A DNA stretch of 64,000 bases from NCBI GenBank assembly GCA_963759115.1, contig CAVWXT010000005.1, positions 1,550,001 through 1,614,000 of the forward strand. Reading direction: 5' to 3'. This DNA comes from CAVWXT01 sp963759115 (lineage in GTDB: Bacteria > Planctomycetota > Planctomycetia > Pirellulales > Thermoguttaceae). The notes below the pieces were generated by a model. The model was not told where the DNA came from, searched no databases, and saw only the letters and a program-made list of their open reading frames with translations. A program made the position numbers and the translations under genes. This document shows, piece after piece, positions 1 to 8,648 of this stretch. Position 1 is the first letter of the stretch; every line of letters begins with the position of its first letter.

Positions 1-172
1 GCAGCGAAGGCTTGGCCGTCAGCCGGTCGCCCGCCTTCGACGAAACCACGAGCTTGACCTCCTGGCCGAACGCCAAGCTGCCCATGCCGAGCATGATCGC
101 CACAACGAGCGACAACCCCCTGCGCATACGATCCCAACGCCAAGAGCCGCGAACCCTACCCGTGTGTCTCAT
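1..172 (-). CDS. secreted protein, N-terminus only (window edge)
   Basis: The gene starts with ATG at 172 and runs off the left edge, so only about 57 residues are visible. A textbook Shine-Dalgarno AAAGGAGG lies eight to nine bases upstream of the ATG, which fixes the start. The protein opens with a basic stretch, then a hydrophobic segment (LSLVVAIMLGMGSLAFG) ending in a plausible signal peptidase site before QEVKLVVSS, so it is probably exported. The mature start resembles the beta-strand before secreted glycosidase domains, but the family cannot be decided from this fragment. It lies just downstream of the lactonase gene on the same strand (about 50 bases apart), so the two may be co-transcribed. 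Confidence 0.7.
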   Translation of the reverse strand, partial: MRHTGRVRGSWRWDRMRRGLSLVVAIMLGMGSLAFGQEVKLVVSSKAGDRLTAKPSL

Positions 173-222
173 AGCGGAACCTCCTTTGTTGAAACGCTCT
201 CCCCTTCACGCTGTCACGATAA

Positions 223-1419
223 TCACCGCGCCGGCCGCGGCATCGCCACGCACACCGGCGCGGTCACTTCCACGGAGTTCCCGGTCGCACGAAGACCGCC
301 CGTTTCGCTGTTGATCTCCAGCACCACGACGTTGTTTCCATCCTGGTTGGCCACCAGCAAGAACTTGCCCGTGGGGTCGATGGCGAAATGGCGGGGCGTC
401 TTGCCCAGCGTGGGCTCGTGGCCGATCAAAGTGAGCTTGCCGGTAGCGGCGTCGATGGCGAACGCCGCGATGCTGTCGTGGCCGCGGTTCGAGCCATAGA
501 CGAACTTGCCCGAGCGATGGACCTCGACCTCGGCGGCCGTGTTCGAGCCGCTGAAGCCGGCCGGCAGCGTGGTGACGGTTTCCAGCGTCTGAAACGTCCC
601 CCGCTGGGCATCGTAACCGAGCGCGGTCAGCGTCGAGTTCAGTTCGTTGATCAGATAGGCGTAGCGGCCGTTGGGATGGAAGGCGAAATGCCGCGGGCCG
701 GCTCCCGCAGCGGTCGCAAGCGACGGCGGGTCATTCGCGGTCAGCTTCCCTTGGGCTGGGTCGAAGCGGTAGATCATGAGCTTGTCGAGGCCCAAATCGG
801 CCACGAAGGCGAAGCGGTTTCCCGCGTCCAGGTAGACGCCGTGGGCGTGCGGGCCTTGCTGGCGCTGCGGATTGACGCTGGAACCGGCGTGCTGCACGAA
901 GGACGTCGCTTCGCCCAACCGGCCGTCCTCTTGGATGGGCAAGCAAACGACGCTGCCGCCGCTATAGTTGGCCACCAGGACGCACTTGCCGCTGCGGTCG
1001 ACCGCCAGATGGCAAGGGCCAGGCCCTTGCGACAACTGCTGATTGAGCAACGTCAGTTTGCCGCTAATCGGATCGATGGCAAAGGCATCGACGGCGCCCC
1101 CCTTCTTTCCGGCAAAGCTGCCGACCTCGCCCACCGCGTACAGCAGCGGGCGGCTCGGATGGAAAGCGAGAAACGAGGGATTCGCCACTTCCGCAGCGCA
1201 GCCGGCCGGCTTCAGCGCACCGCTGATGAGATCCAGATGATAGAGATAGATCCCCTTGCTGCTGCCGCGCGTGTACGTGCCGACGTAGACCGGCACAGGC
1301 TCGGGAGCAATTAGCACAGGGACGACGGGTTTGTGAGTCTCGGCTCCCATCGAAACGGCCGTCCCGCAACCGACAACGATGCCGAAAACAAGAGACTGAA
1401 GAATGCCGCGGCGTTTCAT
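223..1419 (-). CDS. secreted lactonase-family beta-propeller protein (6-phosphogluconolactonase-like)
   Basis: A 398-residue protein starting at ATG 1419 (MKRRGILQSL); a longer upstream reading adds 30 residues with no signal-peptide character, so the shorter start is preferred. Residues 1-25 form a signal peptide. The rest is built of repeated beta-propeller strands typical of the YkgB/Pgl lactonase family (PF10282): YVGTYTRGSSKGIYLY near the mature N-terminus, GPGPCHLAVDRSGK, QGPHAHGVYLDAGNRFAFVADLG, GAGPRHFAFHPNGRYAY and KTPRHFAIDPTGKFLLVANQ. The conserved His/Arg positions of the propeller centre are visible. Family members hydrolyse sugar lactones, but export suggests a periplasmic or extracellular sugar-acid role here rather than the pentose phosphate pathway. 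The substrate is not predictable. Confidence 0.88.
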   Translation of the reverse strand: MKRRGILQSLVFGIVVGCGTAVSMGAETHKPVVPVLIAPEPVPVYVGTYTRGSSKGIYLYHLDLISGALKPAGCAAEVANPSFLAFHPSRPLLYAVGEVGSFAGKKGGAVDAFAIDPISGKLTLLNQQLSQGPGPCHLAVDRSGKCVLVANYSGGSVVCLPIQEDGRLGEATSFVQHAGSSVNPQRQQGPHAHGVYLDAGNRFAFVADLGLDKLMIYRFDPAQGKLTANDPPSLATAAGAGPRHFAFHPNGRYAYLINELNSTLTALGYDAQRGTFQTLETVTTLPAGFSGSNTAAEVEVHRSGKFVYGSNRGHDSIAAFAIDAATGKLTLIGHEPTLGKTPRHFAIDPTGKFLLVANQDGNNVVVLEINSETGGLRATGNSVEVTAPVCVAMPRPAR

Positions 1420-1550
1420 GGATCTCACTCCCTTGGCTGCTCGAACCGGTCGGCCCGCCGTCGCCTCTCGCGGAGCGATCCACGTTGGGCCGTCGCCTGA
1501 TTCTACCACTCCCCGCCCGCCTGCACCACACCCGGCGGCGACTCGCGTCG

Positions 1551-1642
1551 GGTGCCACGGGCAGCTTGTCTGCCCGTGTGGGGAAAGCGGTCAACTTGTC
1601 AGCCGCGCGGGAAACACGGGCGGGCAAGCCGCCCATGGCACC
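1551..1642. repeat. intergenic inverted repeat (28-bp imperfect arms)
   Basis: Two 28-base arms at 1551-1578 and 1615-1642 pair with 24 of 28 matches across a 36-base loop. Each arm is itself self-complementary around a GGGCAGCTTG/TCTGCCC core. It lies between two same-strand genes and could act as a transcription-attenuating or mRNA-stabilising hairpin. The sequence style resembles dispersed intergenic palindromes seen elsewhere in this window. Confidence 0.75.
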
Positions 1643-1659
1643 CCCGCCCGCAATGCCAC

Positions 1660-3129
1660 TCAGTCGGCCCGCTTGATCCGCAGTGCGATGTCCACCGTGT
1701 ATTGCGGCGTCGTCAGAGTTTGCTCACTGTTCTGGCTCGCCACTCGATCGGCGCGAATCACCTTGCCCGAGGCCGGATCGACCCACTCGGCCTGATACGT
1801 GCCCACCGGAAGCCGCAGCACCAGGTCGTGTTGGTACTGGCCGGGCCGGACCACGTAGTTCTCACCCTGGCGAAGGATGCTGTGGTGCAGGTAGATGGCG
1901 TACTGCTTGCCGGGCTCGCTCATGGCTCGCCAGATGGCGTCTTTCGGCATGCCGCGCACGACCATACTCCGATCGGGCTTCATTTTGACGAAATCGAAGC
2001 CGTAAATGAAGTCTTTCAAGTTCCGCAGCGCGGCCAGAATCTGGTGGTTGTCGGGCGTGTTGCCGGCCGGGTCGGCCACGGTGAAGACGCCGTTGAGCTG
2101 ATTGAAACCGGCCCCGCCGCCCACGACGAACTCCCAGGCCTCGACGCGGGAGTCGGCCACCTTGTCGCCCGCATACCACACGGGATAGTAGCTGGTTTCA
2201 TTGAACTCGATCGGCTTGTTGCAGTCGTACTTCCAATCGAGTCCCATCATGCCGCCGATCTGATCGAAACTGGCGTAGTAGACATATTGCGTCGTGATCA
2301 GCGTAATGCCCGGATCGTTCGACAGGTCGCACGGCCCGTTGAGCCCTTCTACCTGCTGTGCAACGAGGTGCCGCTTCGGCAGACCTTCTTCGGTGTGGCG
2401 GATCGTGGCGAGGTTGTGCTTGATCCACTCGCCGGCCAGTTCGGGAGGCGTGCCGGTCAGGAAAGGCTCGTCGCAGATTTCCAGGATAACGTTGTCGAAC
2501 GGATTGACCGCGGTGGTGATCTCGCGAACGTACTCGTCGAGGCGTTTCACGAGATCGGGATTCTTGAGGGTCTGGGCATCCTTGAAGCCGTAACCGCCGA
2601 TCCCCTGGATGTTGTTTTCGGGAAACAGCGGCGAGATGGGCCAGGTGTCCTTGTATTGGGCATTGTAGAAACAGACCTCGACCACGACGCCCCGTTGGCC
2701 GGCCTTCGCCACGAAGTCTTTCAGCCGCGTGAAGAACGCCGGGTCCCAGCGGTCCACGTCGAACAGGTTGCCGCCCGAGCGGTAGCCGGGCCGATCGCTG
2801 CGGGCCCACGGCAGGATGAGTCCCTCGGGCGTGGGCGCCAGCGTATTGCCCTTGATGTACTTGTCCTTGAGCTCGATCAAATAGCCGGGATAGATCCGCG
2901 TATAGTTCAGCCCGTAGGCGCGTAGCGCGTCCAGATAGGCGACGTAATCGAACTCCTTGTTGATCACCGCCCCGTAGTGCTCGGCCGAAGTGATCAGGAT
3001 CGTCGGCCGCCCCTGGAACTGGAAGTAATGCGGGTTGTCGGGGTGCTGGGCGATCGGTTGCCCGGAAACCGCCGCCGCAGAGCAGAGAGCGATCATTAGC
3101 GCCAGGCAGGGGCCACGATGGCAGTTCAT
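1660..3129 (-). CDS. secreted glycoside-hydrolase-like TIM-barrel protein
   Basis: A 489-residue protein with AAAGGAA upstream of ATG 3129 and a signal peptide (PCLALMIALCSAAAVSG). After it comes a cellulase-like barrel with HYFQFQGRPTILITSAEHYG, YGLNYTRIYPGY and GVVVEVCFYNAQY. The strand carrying the acid/base in clan-A hydrolases is visible as NVILEICDEPF, where Asn-Glu-Pro is replaced by Cys-Asp-Glu-Pro. A candidate nucleophile is the Glu in KPIEFNETSYYP. The C-terminal about 100 residues form a beta-sandwich-like module ending in YTVDIALRIK. It resembles the DUF4038/cellulase-like group, but no family number can be assigned by eye. It sits downstream of the URO-D-family region, on the opposite strand, with a palindromic repeat between. 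Confidence 0.75.
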   Translation of the reverse strand: MNCHRGPCLALMIALCSAAAVSGQPIAQHPDNPHYFQFQGRPTILITSAEHYGAVINKEFDYVAYLDALRAYGLNYTRIYPGYLIELKDKYIKGNTLAPTPEGLILPWARSDRPGYRSGGNLFDVDRWDPAFFTRLKDFVAKAGQRGVVVEVCFYNAQYKDTWPISPLFPENNIQGIGGYGFKDAQTLKNPDLVKRLDEYVREITTAVNPFDNVILEICDEPFLTGTPPELAGEWIKHNLATIRHTEEGLPKRHLVAQQVEGLNGPCDLSNDPGITLITTQYVYYASFDQIGGMMGLDWKYDCNKPIEFNETSYYPVWYAGDKVADSRVEAWEFVVGGGAGFNQLNGVFTVADPAGNTPDNHQILAALRNLKDFIYGFDFVKMKPDRSMVVRGMPKDAIWRAMSEPGKQYAIYLHHSILRQGENYVVRPGQYQHDLVLRLPVGTYQAEWVDPASGKVIRADRVASQNSEQTLTTPQYTVDIALRIKRAD

Positions 3130-3160
3130 GCGATATTCCTTTCATTGTGGGGCAGTCAGC

Positions 3161-3207
3161 GTAGAGCGGATTTCAATCCGCTCGAACGGAATCAATTCCC
3201 GTTCTAC
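3161..3207. repeat. short palindromic intergenic repeat
   Basis: A 47-base element bounded by GTAGA and its complement TCTAC. It contains an inner hairpin GCGGATT-TC-AATCCGC and a second weaker hairpin around GAACGGAATC/CCCGTTC. It lies between divergently transcribed genes. It looks like one of the dispersed palindromic elements common in planctomycete intergenic DNA. Confidence 0.6.
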
Positions 3208-3362
3208 GGGGCCGCCGCCGCAATTCTATCACGGGCGGCCATGCCGTGGCCAGTCCCCGAGGCGTCCCCGTGCGACACGTCCCCAACCTGTCCCACTTGA
3301 CGTTCCTGCCTTCACCGGTGAACATGGGGGTGTCCATGATTCGGAGCCCGGCCGAAAGGAGC

Positions 3363-4597
3363 ATGACCGTGAGTCCCAGGGAACGCGTGCTCGCCGCCTT
3401 GAATCACCGGCAACCCGACAAGGTGGCGATCGACTTCGGCGGGCACCGATCTTCGGGCATTGCGGCCCTGGCCTACGGCAAGCTGCGGAGGTCCTTGGGG
3501 CTGGAGTCCCGGCCGATCCGCGTGTACGATCCCATCCAGCAATTGGCGATCATCGACGACGACGTGCTCGATCGCTTCCAAGTGGACGCGATCGAACTGG
3601 GCGCGGCTTCGCCCACGAGGAGCGGCACTGGGGCGATTGGACGTTGCCCGACGGCACGCCCTGCAAGATGCCGGCGTGGGCCGTGCCGGAGCGACAGCAG
3701 CGGCAATGGGTCTTGCGGTCCGGCAGCGGCCGCATTCTCGCCAAGATGCCCGACCGCGCGATCTACTTCGAGCAATGCTACTGGCCATTTCTGGAGAACG
3801 ACGACCTCGACGCGCTGCCCGAGGCGCTGGTGGAGAACATGTGGTGCGGCATCGCCTCTCCGCCCGGTCCGTTGGCTGCCGGCCCCGATGGCCAGCATGT
3901 TTTGGCCGAAGGCGCCCGAAAACTCCGCGAGCAAACCGATCGGGCGATCCTCGGCCTCTTTGGCGGCAATCTGCTGGAGACCGGCCAGTTTCTTTACCGC
4001 AACGACAACTTCTTGATGCTGTTGGCTGGCAATCCGCCGCGGGCCCACAAGTTCCTCGACCGGCTTGTAGAGATTCACCTCGCCAACCTTGAGCAATATC
4101 TGGCGGCCGTCGGCCCGTACATCGACGTGGTGTGCTTCGGCGACGATTTGGGCATGCAAAATGGGCCGCAAATGTCGCGGGCCATGTACCAGGAGTTCTT
4201 CAAGCCCCGGCACGCCAAGATGTGGCGCCGGGCCAAGGAACTGGCCGGCGTCATGGTCATGCTGCACTGTTGCGGCGGCATTCGTCCCCTGCTGCCCGAC
4301 CTGATCGAAGCCGGTCTGGACGCGATCAACCCGGTGCAGATTTCCTGCGCCGGCATGGACGCCGCCGCGCTGAAGCGAGATTTCGGCGATCGCATCACCT
4401 TTTGGGGCGGCGGCTGCGACACGCGGTTCATTCTCTCGCAAGGCACGCCCGACGAAATCCGCCGGCACGTGCGCCAGCAGGCGTCGATCCTTGCCCCAGG
4501 CGGCGGATTCGTCTTCCAGCAGGTACACAACGTTCTGGCCGACGTGCCGCCGGAAAACATCGTCGCCATGTTCGACGCGGCCAACGAAATCGGCTAG
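3363..4597 (+). CDS. uroporphyrinogen-decarboxylase-family (MtaA/corrinoid methyltransferase-like) protein, single frameshift
   Basis: The gene starts at ATG 3363 behind GAAAGGAG and encodes about 411 residues once a one-base deletion near 3600 is repaired. There 'DAIELG' must continue as 'RGFAHEERHWGDW', and a missing C in GGGCGCGG accounts for it. The first part (SPRERVLAALNHRQPDKVAIDFGGH) is the usual opening of this family. Later come CFGDDLGMQNGP, the putative zinc site HCCGG, AGLDAINPVQ and WGGGCDT, which matches the His-Cys...Cys pattern of the methyltransferase branch rather than true HemE. Likely role: methyl transfer to or from a corrinoid or thiol, or an uncharacterised catabolic reaction. 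The open frame on both sides of the break favours a read error over a pseudogene. Confidence 0.8.
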
Positions 4598-4605
4598 CCA
4601 TTTTT

Positions 4606-4664
4606 GTAGGACGAGTTTTCCAACTCGTCTCGGAAGACTGGACGAGTTGGAAAACTCGTCCTAC
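4606..4664. repeat. perfect 24-bp inverted repeat (intergenic hairpin)
   Basis: Arms at 4606-4629 and 4641-4664 are exact reverse complements separated by 11 bases. It begins about eight bases after the stop codon of the URO-D-family gene and precedes the next gene by about 45 bases. It could terminate or insulate transcription, although no T-run follows. Its shape (GTAGGACGAG...CTCGTCCTAC) is that of a dispersed palindromic element. Confidence 0.8.
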
Positions 4665-4710
4665 GATGAGTTGTGCAGTTGATGTGTTTGTCCGTTGAGG
4701 GACTCATTCC

Positions 4711-7420
4711 ATGATCCGACACATGACTCTCATGGCCGGAGCGCTGCTGGCCTCCGCCGCGCTTGGCGCCGATGCCGGCGCCGCCAGCCGTGGCAAGGCC
4801 CCGGGTCGAGGAGATCGTCATTGTCTTCAAGACCCATTTCGACATCGGTTATACGGGACTGGCCCGCGAGATTGTCGAGCGCTATCGCACGAGCATGATC
4901 GACCATGCGCTGGAGGTCGTGGAGCAGAACCGCAATCTGCCGGCCGACCAGCAGTTTACCTGGACCATCCCCGGCTGGGTAATGACGAAGATTCTGGAAG
5001 ATTGGCCGGGGCAGACGCCAGAGCGCAAGCAGAGGGTATGGCAGGCATTCAAGGACGGCCGGTTTGCCACGCACGCGCTGCCGTTTACCATGCAGACCGA
5101 CATGCTGGAGCCGGAGGCGATCGTTCGCGGGCTGGGCTTCGCATCCCGGCTGGCGCGCGAGGTGGGGCACCCCTTGCCGCGCAGCGCAAAGATGACCGAC
5201 GTGCCCTGCCACTCGTGGATCCTGCCGACGCTGCTAAAGCACGCTGGGGTGAACTTCCTCCACTTGGGCTGCAATCCGGCCAGCAGTTCGCCGAAGGTGC
5301 CCGAGCTGTTTTGGTGGGAAGGGCCCGACGGCTCGCGGCTCTTGACGATGTACTCCGCCTCCGGCTACGGTTCGGGGCTCCTGCCGCCGGCCGACTGGCC
5401 GCACAAGACGTGGTTGGCGCTGGTCATGACGCACGACAACCAGGGACCGCCCAGCCCCGGCCAGGTGAAGGAACTGATCGAGCAGGCGGCCCGAAAACTC
5501 CCCGGCGTCAAGGTGCAGATCGGCCAGCTTTCCGACTTTTCCGACCGCTTGATCGCCGAGAAGCCGGACCTCCCCGTCGTCCGCGGCGACATGCCCGACA
5601 CCTGGATTCACGGGCCGATGTGCGATCCAAGGGGCGCCATCCTATTGCGCAATACGGTTCCCGCCATCGCTGCGGCCGAATCGCTGGCGACGCTGAATGG
5701 CGTTTGGAAGGTGAGCACGCCGGACGCCTCCGCCGCGATCGCCGGCGCTTACGAAAACAATCTGCTCTACTGCGAACACACCTGGGGCGGCTCGATGTCG
5801 TGGATCACCGGCTACATCGGCCCCGGACCGACAGGAACCGGCGCGGCCGACAATTGGGCCTACGGCGACAAGTGGAAGGCCGATCTGGCGGCGGGCCGAT
5901 TCAAGCGATTGCAGGAGTCGTGGGACGAGCACAGCAAGTACGCCACGAACGCGCATGACCTCATTGAGCCAGTGCTCGACAACGAGCTAGCCAAGCTCGC
6001 GCAGGCGACCGGCGGCGACGGAAAACGCATCGTTGTCTACAATCCCCTGCCGTGGACTCGCGACGGGCTGGTCACGGCCAGACTTCCGGGAACCTCCGTT
6101 GCCGCCCTCAAGCCGGCGGACGGCGACCCGATTGTCGCCGTAAGGGCCGATGCGGAGACCGTGCAGTTTCTGGCCCGCGATATTCCGTCGTTTGGATACC
6201 GCGTGTACGCGCCCGTCACCCGGGCCGGCGTAGCGCGGGCCGGCGACGCACGGGCCGGCACGCTCGAAAACCGCTGGCTCAAGGTCACGCTCGACCCGGC
6301 CCGCGGCGCCATCCGCTCGCTGGTCGACAAGCGAAGCGGGCGCGAACTGGTGGACACTTCGGCGCCTCACGGCTTCGGCCAGTACCTCTACGAGCGGTTC
6401 GACGCCAGCCAGGTTGCGGCCTTCGTGAAGTCGTACGTCAAGGGCACGCAAGCATGGGGCTTTGTCGAGCTTGGCAAGCCGAACATGCCGCCGTCGTCGC
6501 AGGTTCCGTATCGCGCCGCGTCGCCGGCCAACTGCGCGCTGGCGGTTGAGCGATCTGCCGTCTCCTCCGTCGGCGTCATGCATTCCGCGCCGAATGCCGA
6601 CCTGCCGCACGATGTCATGACGCGAGTCATCCTCGCGGCCGATGCACCGTATGTCGACATCGAAGTGAGCGTCGAAAAGCCGGCCGATCCTTGGCCCGAG
6701 GCCGGCTGGGTCTGCCTGCCGTTCAACGTGAAGGAGCCGCAGTTCCGCCTGGGCCGCGCCGGTTCGATCATCGACCCGGCAAAGGACATCGTGCCCGGCG
6801 CCAACCGCCACCTCTACGCGGTCAGCACGGGCGTGGCGGTCTTCGACGCCGAGGGCCGCGGCGCCGGGGTCTGCGGCTTGGATACGCCGCTGGTCAGCCT
6901 CGGCGAGCCCGGCTGCTGGAAGTATTCGCTCGATTATGTGCCGAAGAAGCCGACCGTGTACTTTAACCTGTTCAACAACCAGTGGACCACCAACTACCGC
7001 CTCTGGAACTCGGGCAAGTGGACCTACCGGTTCCGCGTCTGGGCGTTCGACCACTACGCTGCGGAGGCGGCGCTAATCACGCCGTCGCTGGAAGCCCGGC
7101 ATCCACTGTTGGCCGCGGTTGCCGACGGTCCGGGCGGCCCGCTGCCCCCGTCGCAAGCCGGCCTGGCGCTATTGCGCAAGGGCGTGCAGGTGACGGCGTT
7201 CGGCAAGAATCCGGATGGCGCCGGAACCGTACTCCGCGTCTGGGAGCTCTCGGGCGTCGGCGGCCAACTCTCGGTCACTCTGCCCGCGGGGGCGATGTTC
7301 TCGAAGGCCACGCCGGTGGACCTGCGCGGCGAAAAGCTCGGCGAGCCGTTGACAATCGCGGGCGGCAAGTTCGAGTTCAATCTCGGCGCCTACGCCCCCG
7401 CCAGCTTCGTTTTGGAGTGA
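4711..7420 (+). CDS. secreted DUF5054 / GH38-superfamily (alpha-mannosidase-like) protein, N-terminal frameshift
   Basis: The signal peptide (MIRHMTLMAGALLASAALGA) starts at ATG 4711, while the enzyme continues in the next frame from about 4800. Removing one C from the GCCCCGGG run joins them as GKARVEEIVIVFKTHFDIGYT, giving about 902 residues. If the break were real, translation could restart at ATG 4763 as an unexported protein. HFDIGYT matches the catalytic metal-binding strand of GH38-like enzymes (HxD). KMTDVPCHSWILPTLLKHAG and FLHLGCNPASS are typical of the DUF5054 relatives. The middle and C-terminal parts (from about residue 440) are beta-rich sandwich domains. A role in removing alpha-linked sugars from exported glycans is inferred; substrate unknown. 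Confidence 0.82.
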
Positions 7421-7575
7421 GGGCCGGCCTCCGAGGGTCGCGGGGCCTTGCAAGTCCGGAACATCCGGGTAGACTCAAGGGCGCAGTGAATCTCGACGGG
7501 CGTCGCGGTGGCCGTCGCTCGAAGACGCCCAATCCGTTCCCACCTCGCCACAGCACCAGAAAGGATGAACTCGCC

Positions 7576-8346
7576 ATGAAACGCGCAGCAATTACACCGA
7601 TCGCGATCCTCATGCTTGCCTCGCTCGGTTTGGCCGCGGAACCGTACGCCCCCGGGTTCGTGAGCATTTTTGACGGCCAAACCTTGAAAGGCTGGCACGT
7701 CAACGCGCAGACCGGCCACAGCAAGAAGAGCGGCAACAAGACCGGCGGGCGATGGGTGGTGGAAAACGGCGTTATCGTCGGCAGCCAGGACATCCCCGGC
7801 AACGGCGGCCTGCTGATGAGCGACCAGCAGTTCGGCAACTTCGAGATCGTGCTGGAGATGAACAATGATTTCGGCCCCGACAGCGGCCTGTTCCTCCGCA
7901 GCGACGAAAAGGGCACCGCCTATCAGGCCATGATCGACTATCACAAGGGCGGCAACCTGATGGGGCTCTACGGCGAAGGCGGGCTGAAGGCCAATCCGAG
8001 CGTGATCAACTTCAGCTTCATCGACGCCCCCGACAAGATCAGGATCGTGACTCAAAGCAAAGGGGGCGTGCCGGTGCCCGTGCCGTTCCCCATGCCGTTG
8101 GAGGAGTGGCCCAAGTTCTGGCGGCACGGCCAATGGAACGAACTGCGGGCCCGCATCGTCGGCAACCCACCCCACATCACCACCTGGATCAAGGACGTAA
8201 AGTTCATGGACTGGACCGAGACCGAGAAGCGGCATCCCGACCAGGGCATGATCGGATTGCAGGTCCACGCCGGCGGCGACTACACGAAGCAATACGTCCG
8301 CTTCCGAAACATCCAGATCAAGCGGCTGGACGATACGGCCCGGTAA
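7576..8346 (+). CDS. DUF1080 (3-keto-disaccharide hydrolase-like) secreted protein
   Basis: A 256-residue protein from ATG 7576 with AGAAAGGA upstream. Residues 1-20 are a signal peptide (MKRAAITPIAILMLASLGLA). The mature part opens with FVSIFDGQTLKGWHV, the hallmark start of the DUF1080 concanavalin-like fold. It continues with GGRWVVENGVIVGSQ, NFEIVLEMNNDFGPDSGLFLRS and QVHAGGDYTKQYVRFRNIQIKRL. Some family members hydrolyse 3-keto-glucosides, and planctomycetes carry many copies. It lies 155 bases after the DUF5054 gene on the same strand, so both may serve one sugar-processing operon. The IS-bearing hairpin begins four bases after its stop codon. Confidence 0.9.
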   Translation: MKRAAITPIAILMLASLGLAAEPYAPGFVSIFDGQTLKGWHVNAQTGHSKKSGNKTGGRWVVENGVIVGSQDIPGNGGLLMSDQQFGNFEIVLEMNNDFGPDSGLFLRSDEKGTAYQAMIDYHKGGNLMGLYGEGGLKANPSVINFSFIDAPDKIRIVTQSKGGVPVPVPFPMPLEEWPKFWRHGQWNELRARIVGNPPHITTWIKDVKFMDWTETEKRHPDQGMIGLQVHAGGDYTKQYVRFRNIQIKRLDDTAR

Positions 8347-8349
8347 AGT

Positions 8350-8387
8350 GTCCGTCCGCCTGTCCGCATCTTTGGAGTGCGGCGATT
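8350..8387. repeat. left arm of a host hairpin split by the IS (right arm 10514-10551)
   Basis: Bases 8350-8387 are the reverse complement of 10514-10551 with two mismatches over 38 bases. Joined without the intervening element they form one long palindrome centred on GGCGATT...AATCGCC. The arms follow the DUF1080 stop codon closely, as a terminator-like repeat would. The alternative reading is that these arms are simply the outer part of a 67-bp terminal inverted repeat of the IS. Confidence 0.6.
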
Positions 8388-8481
8388 CATCAGCCTTTTT
8401 CTAGGGCTTATTGATTGGCCCCTATCATAGCAAGCCGTCCGGTTCTTGTCGCGATACTGGCCACGCCGGGCACTTGATAGA

Positions 8482-8561
8482 CTAATTAAAATGGCGGATA
8501 ATGTAAGTCTATACGCAGCAAATGGTTAGGTAATGAGGCATAATCCGCCATATTTAATTAG
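8482..8561. repeat. AT-rich inverted repeat inside the IS, upstream of the transposase
   Basis: Arms CTAATTAAAATGGCGGATAA (8482 onward) and its near complement ending at 8561 pair over about 22 bases with a 35-base loop. It lies about 90 bases before the transposase start. It could be a regulatory hairpin of the element or the scar of an older insertion. Confidence 0.55.
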
Positions 8562-8648
8562 CCTTTTGTGCCCCTTCCTGTTATCATCTTGGCAGAAGAA
8601 CCGGCCGCGCGGCCGGGCAAGCCCACTGCGTTTATGGAGGAGGCAGAC

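Noticed and set aside
388..1314. Long plus-strand frame opposite the lactonase gene
   Set aside because: It is an Arg/Gly/Ala-rich antisense shadow with no ribosome site, whereas the minus strand encodes a recognisable propeller.
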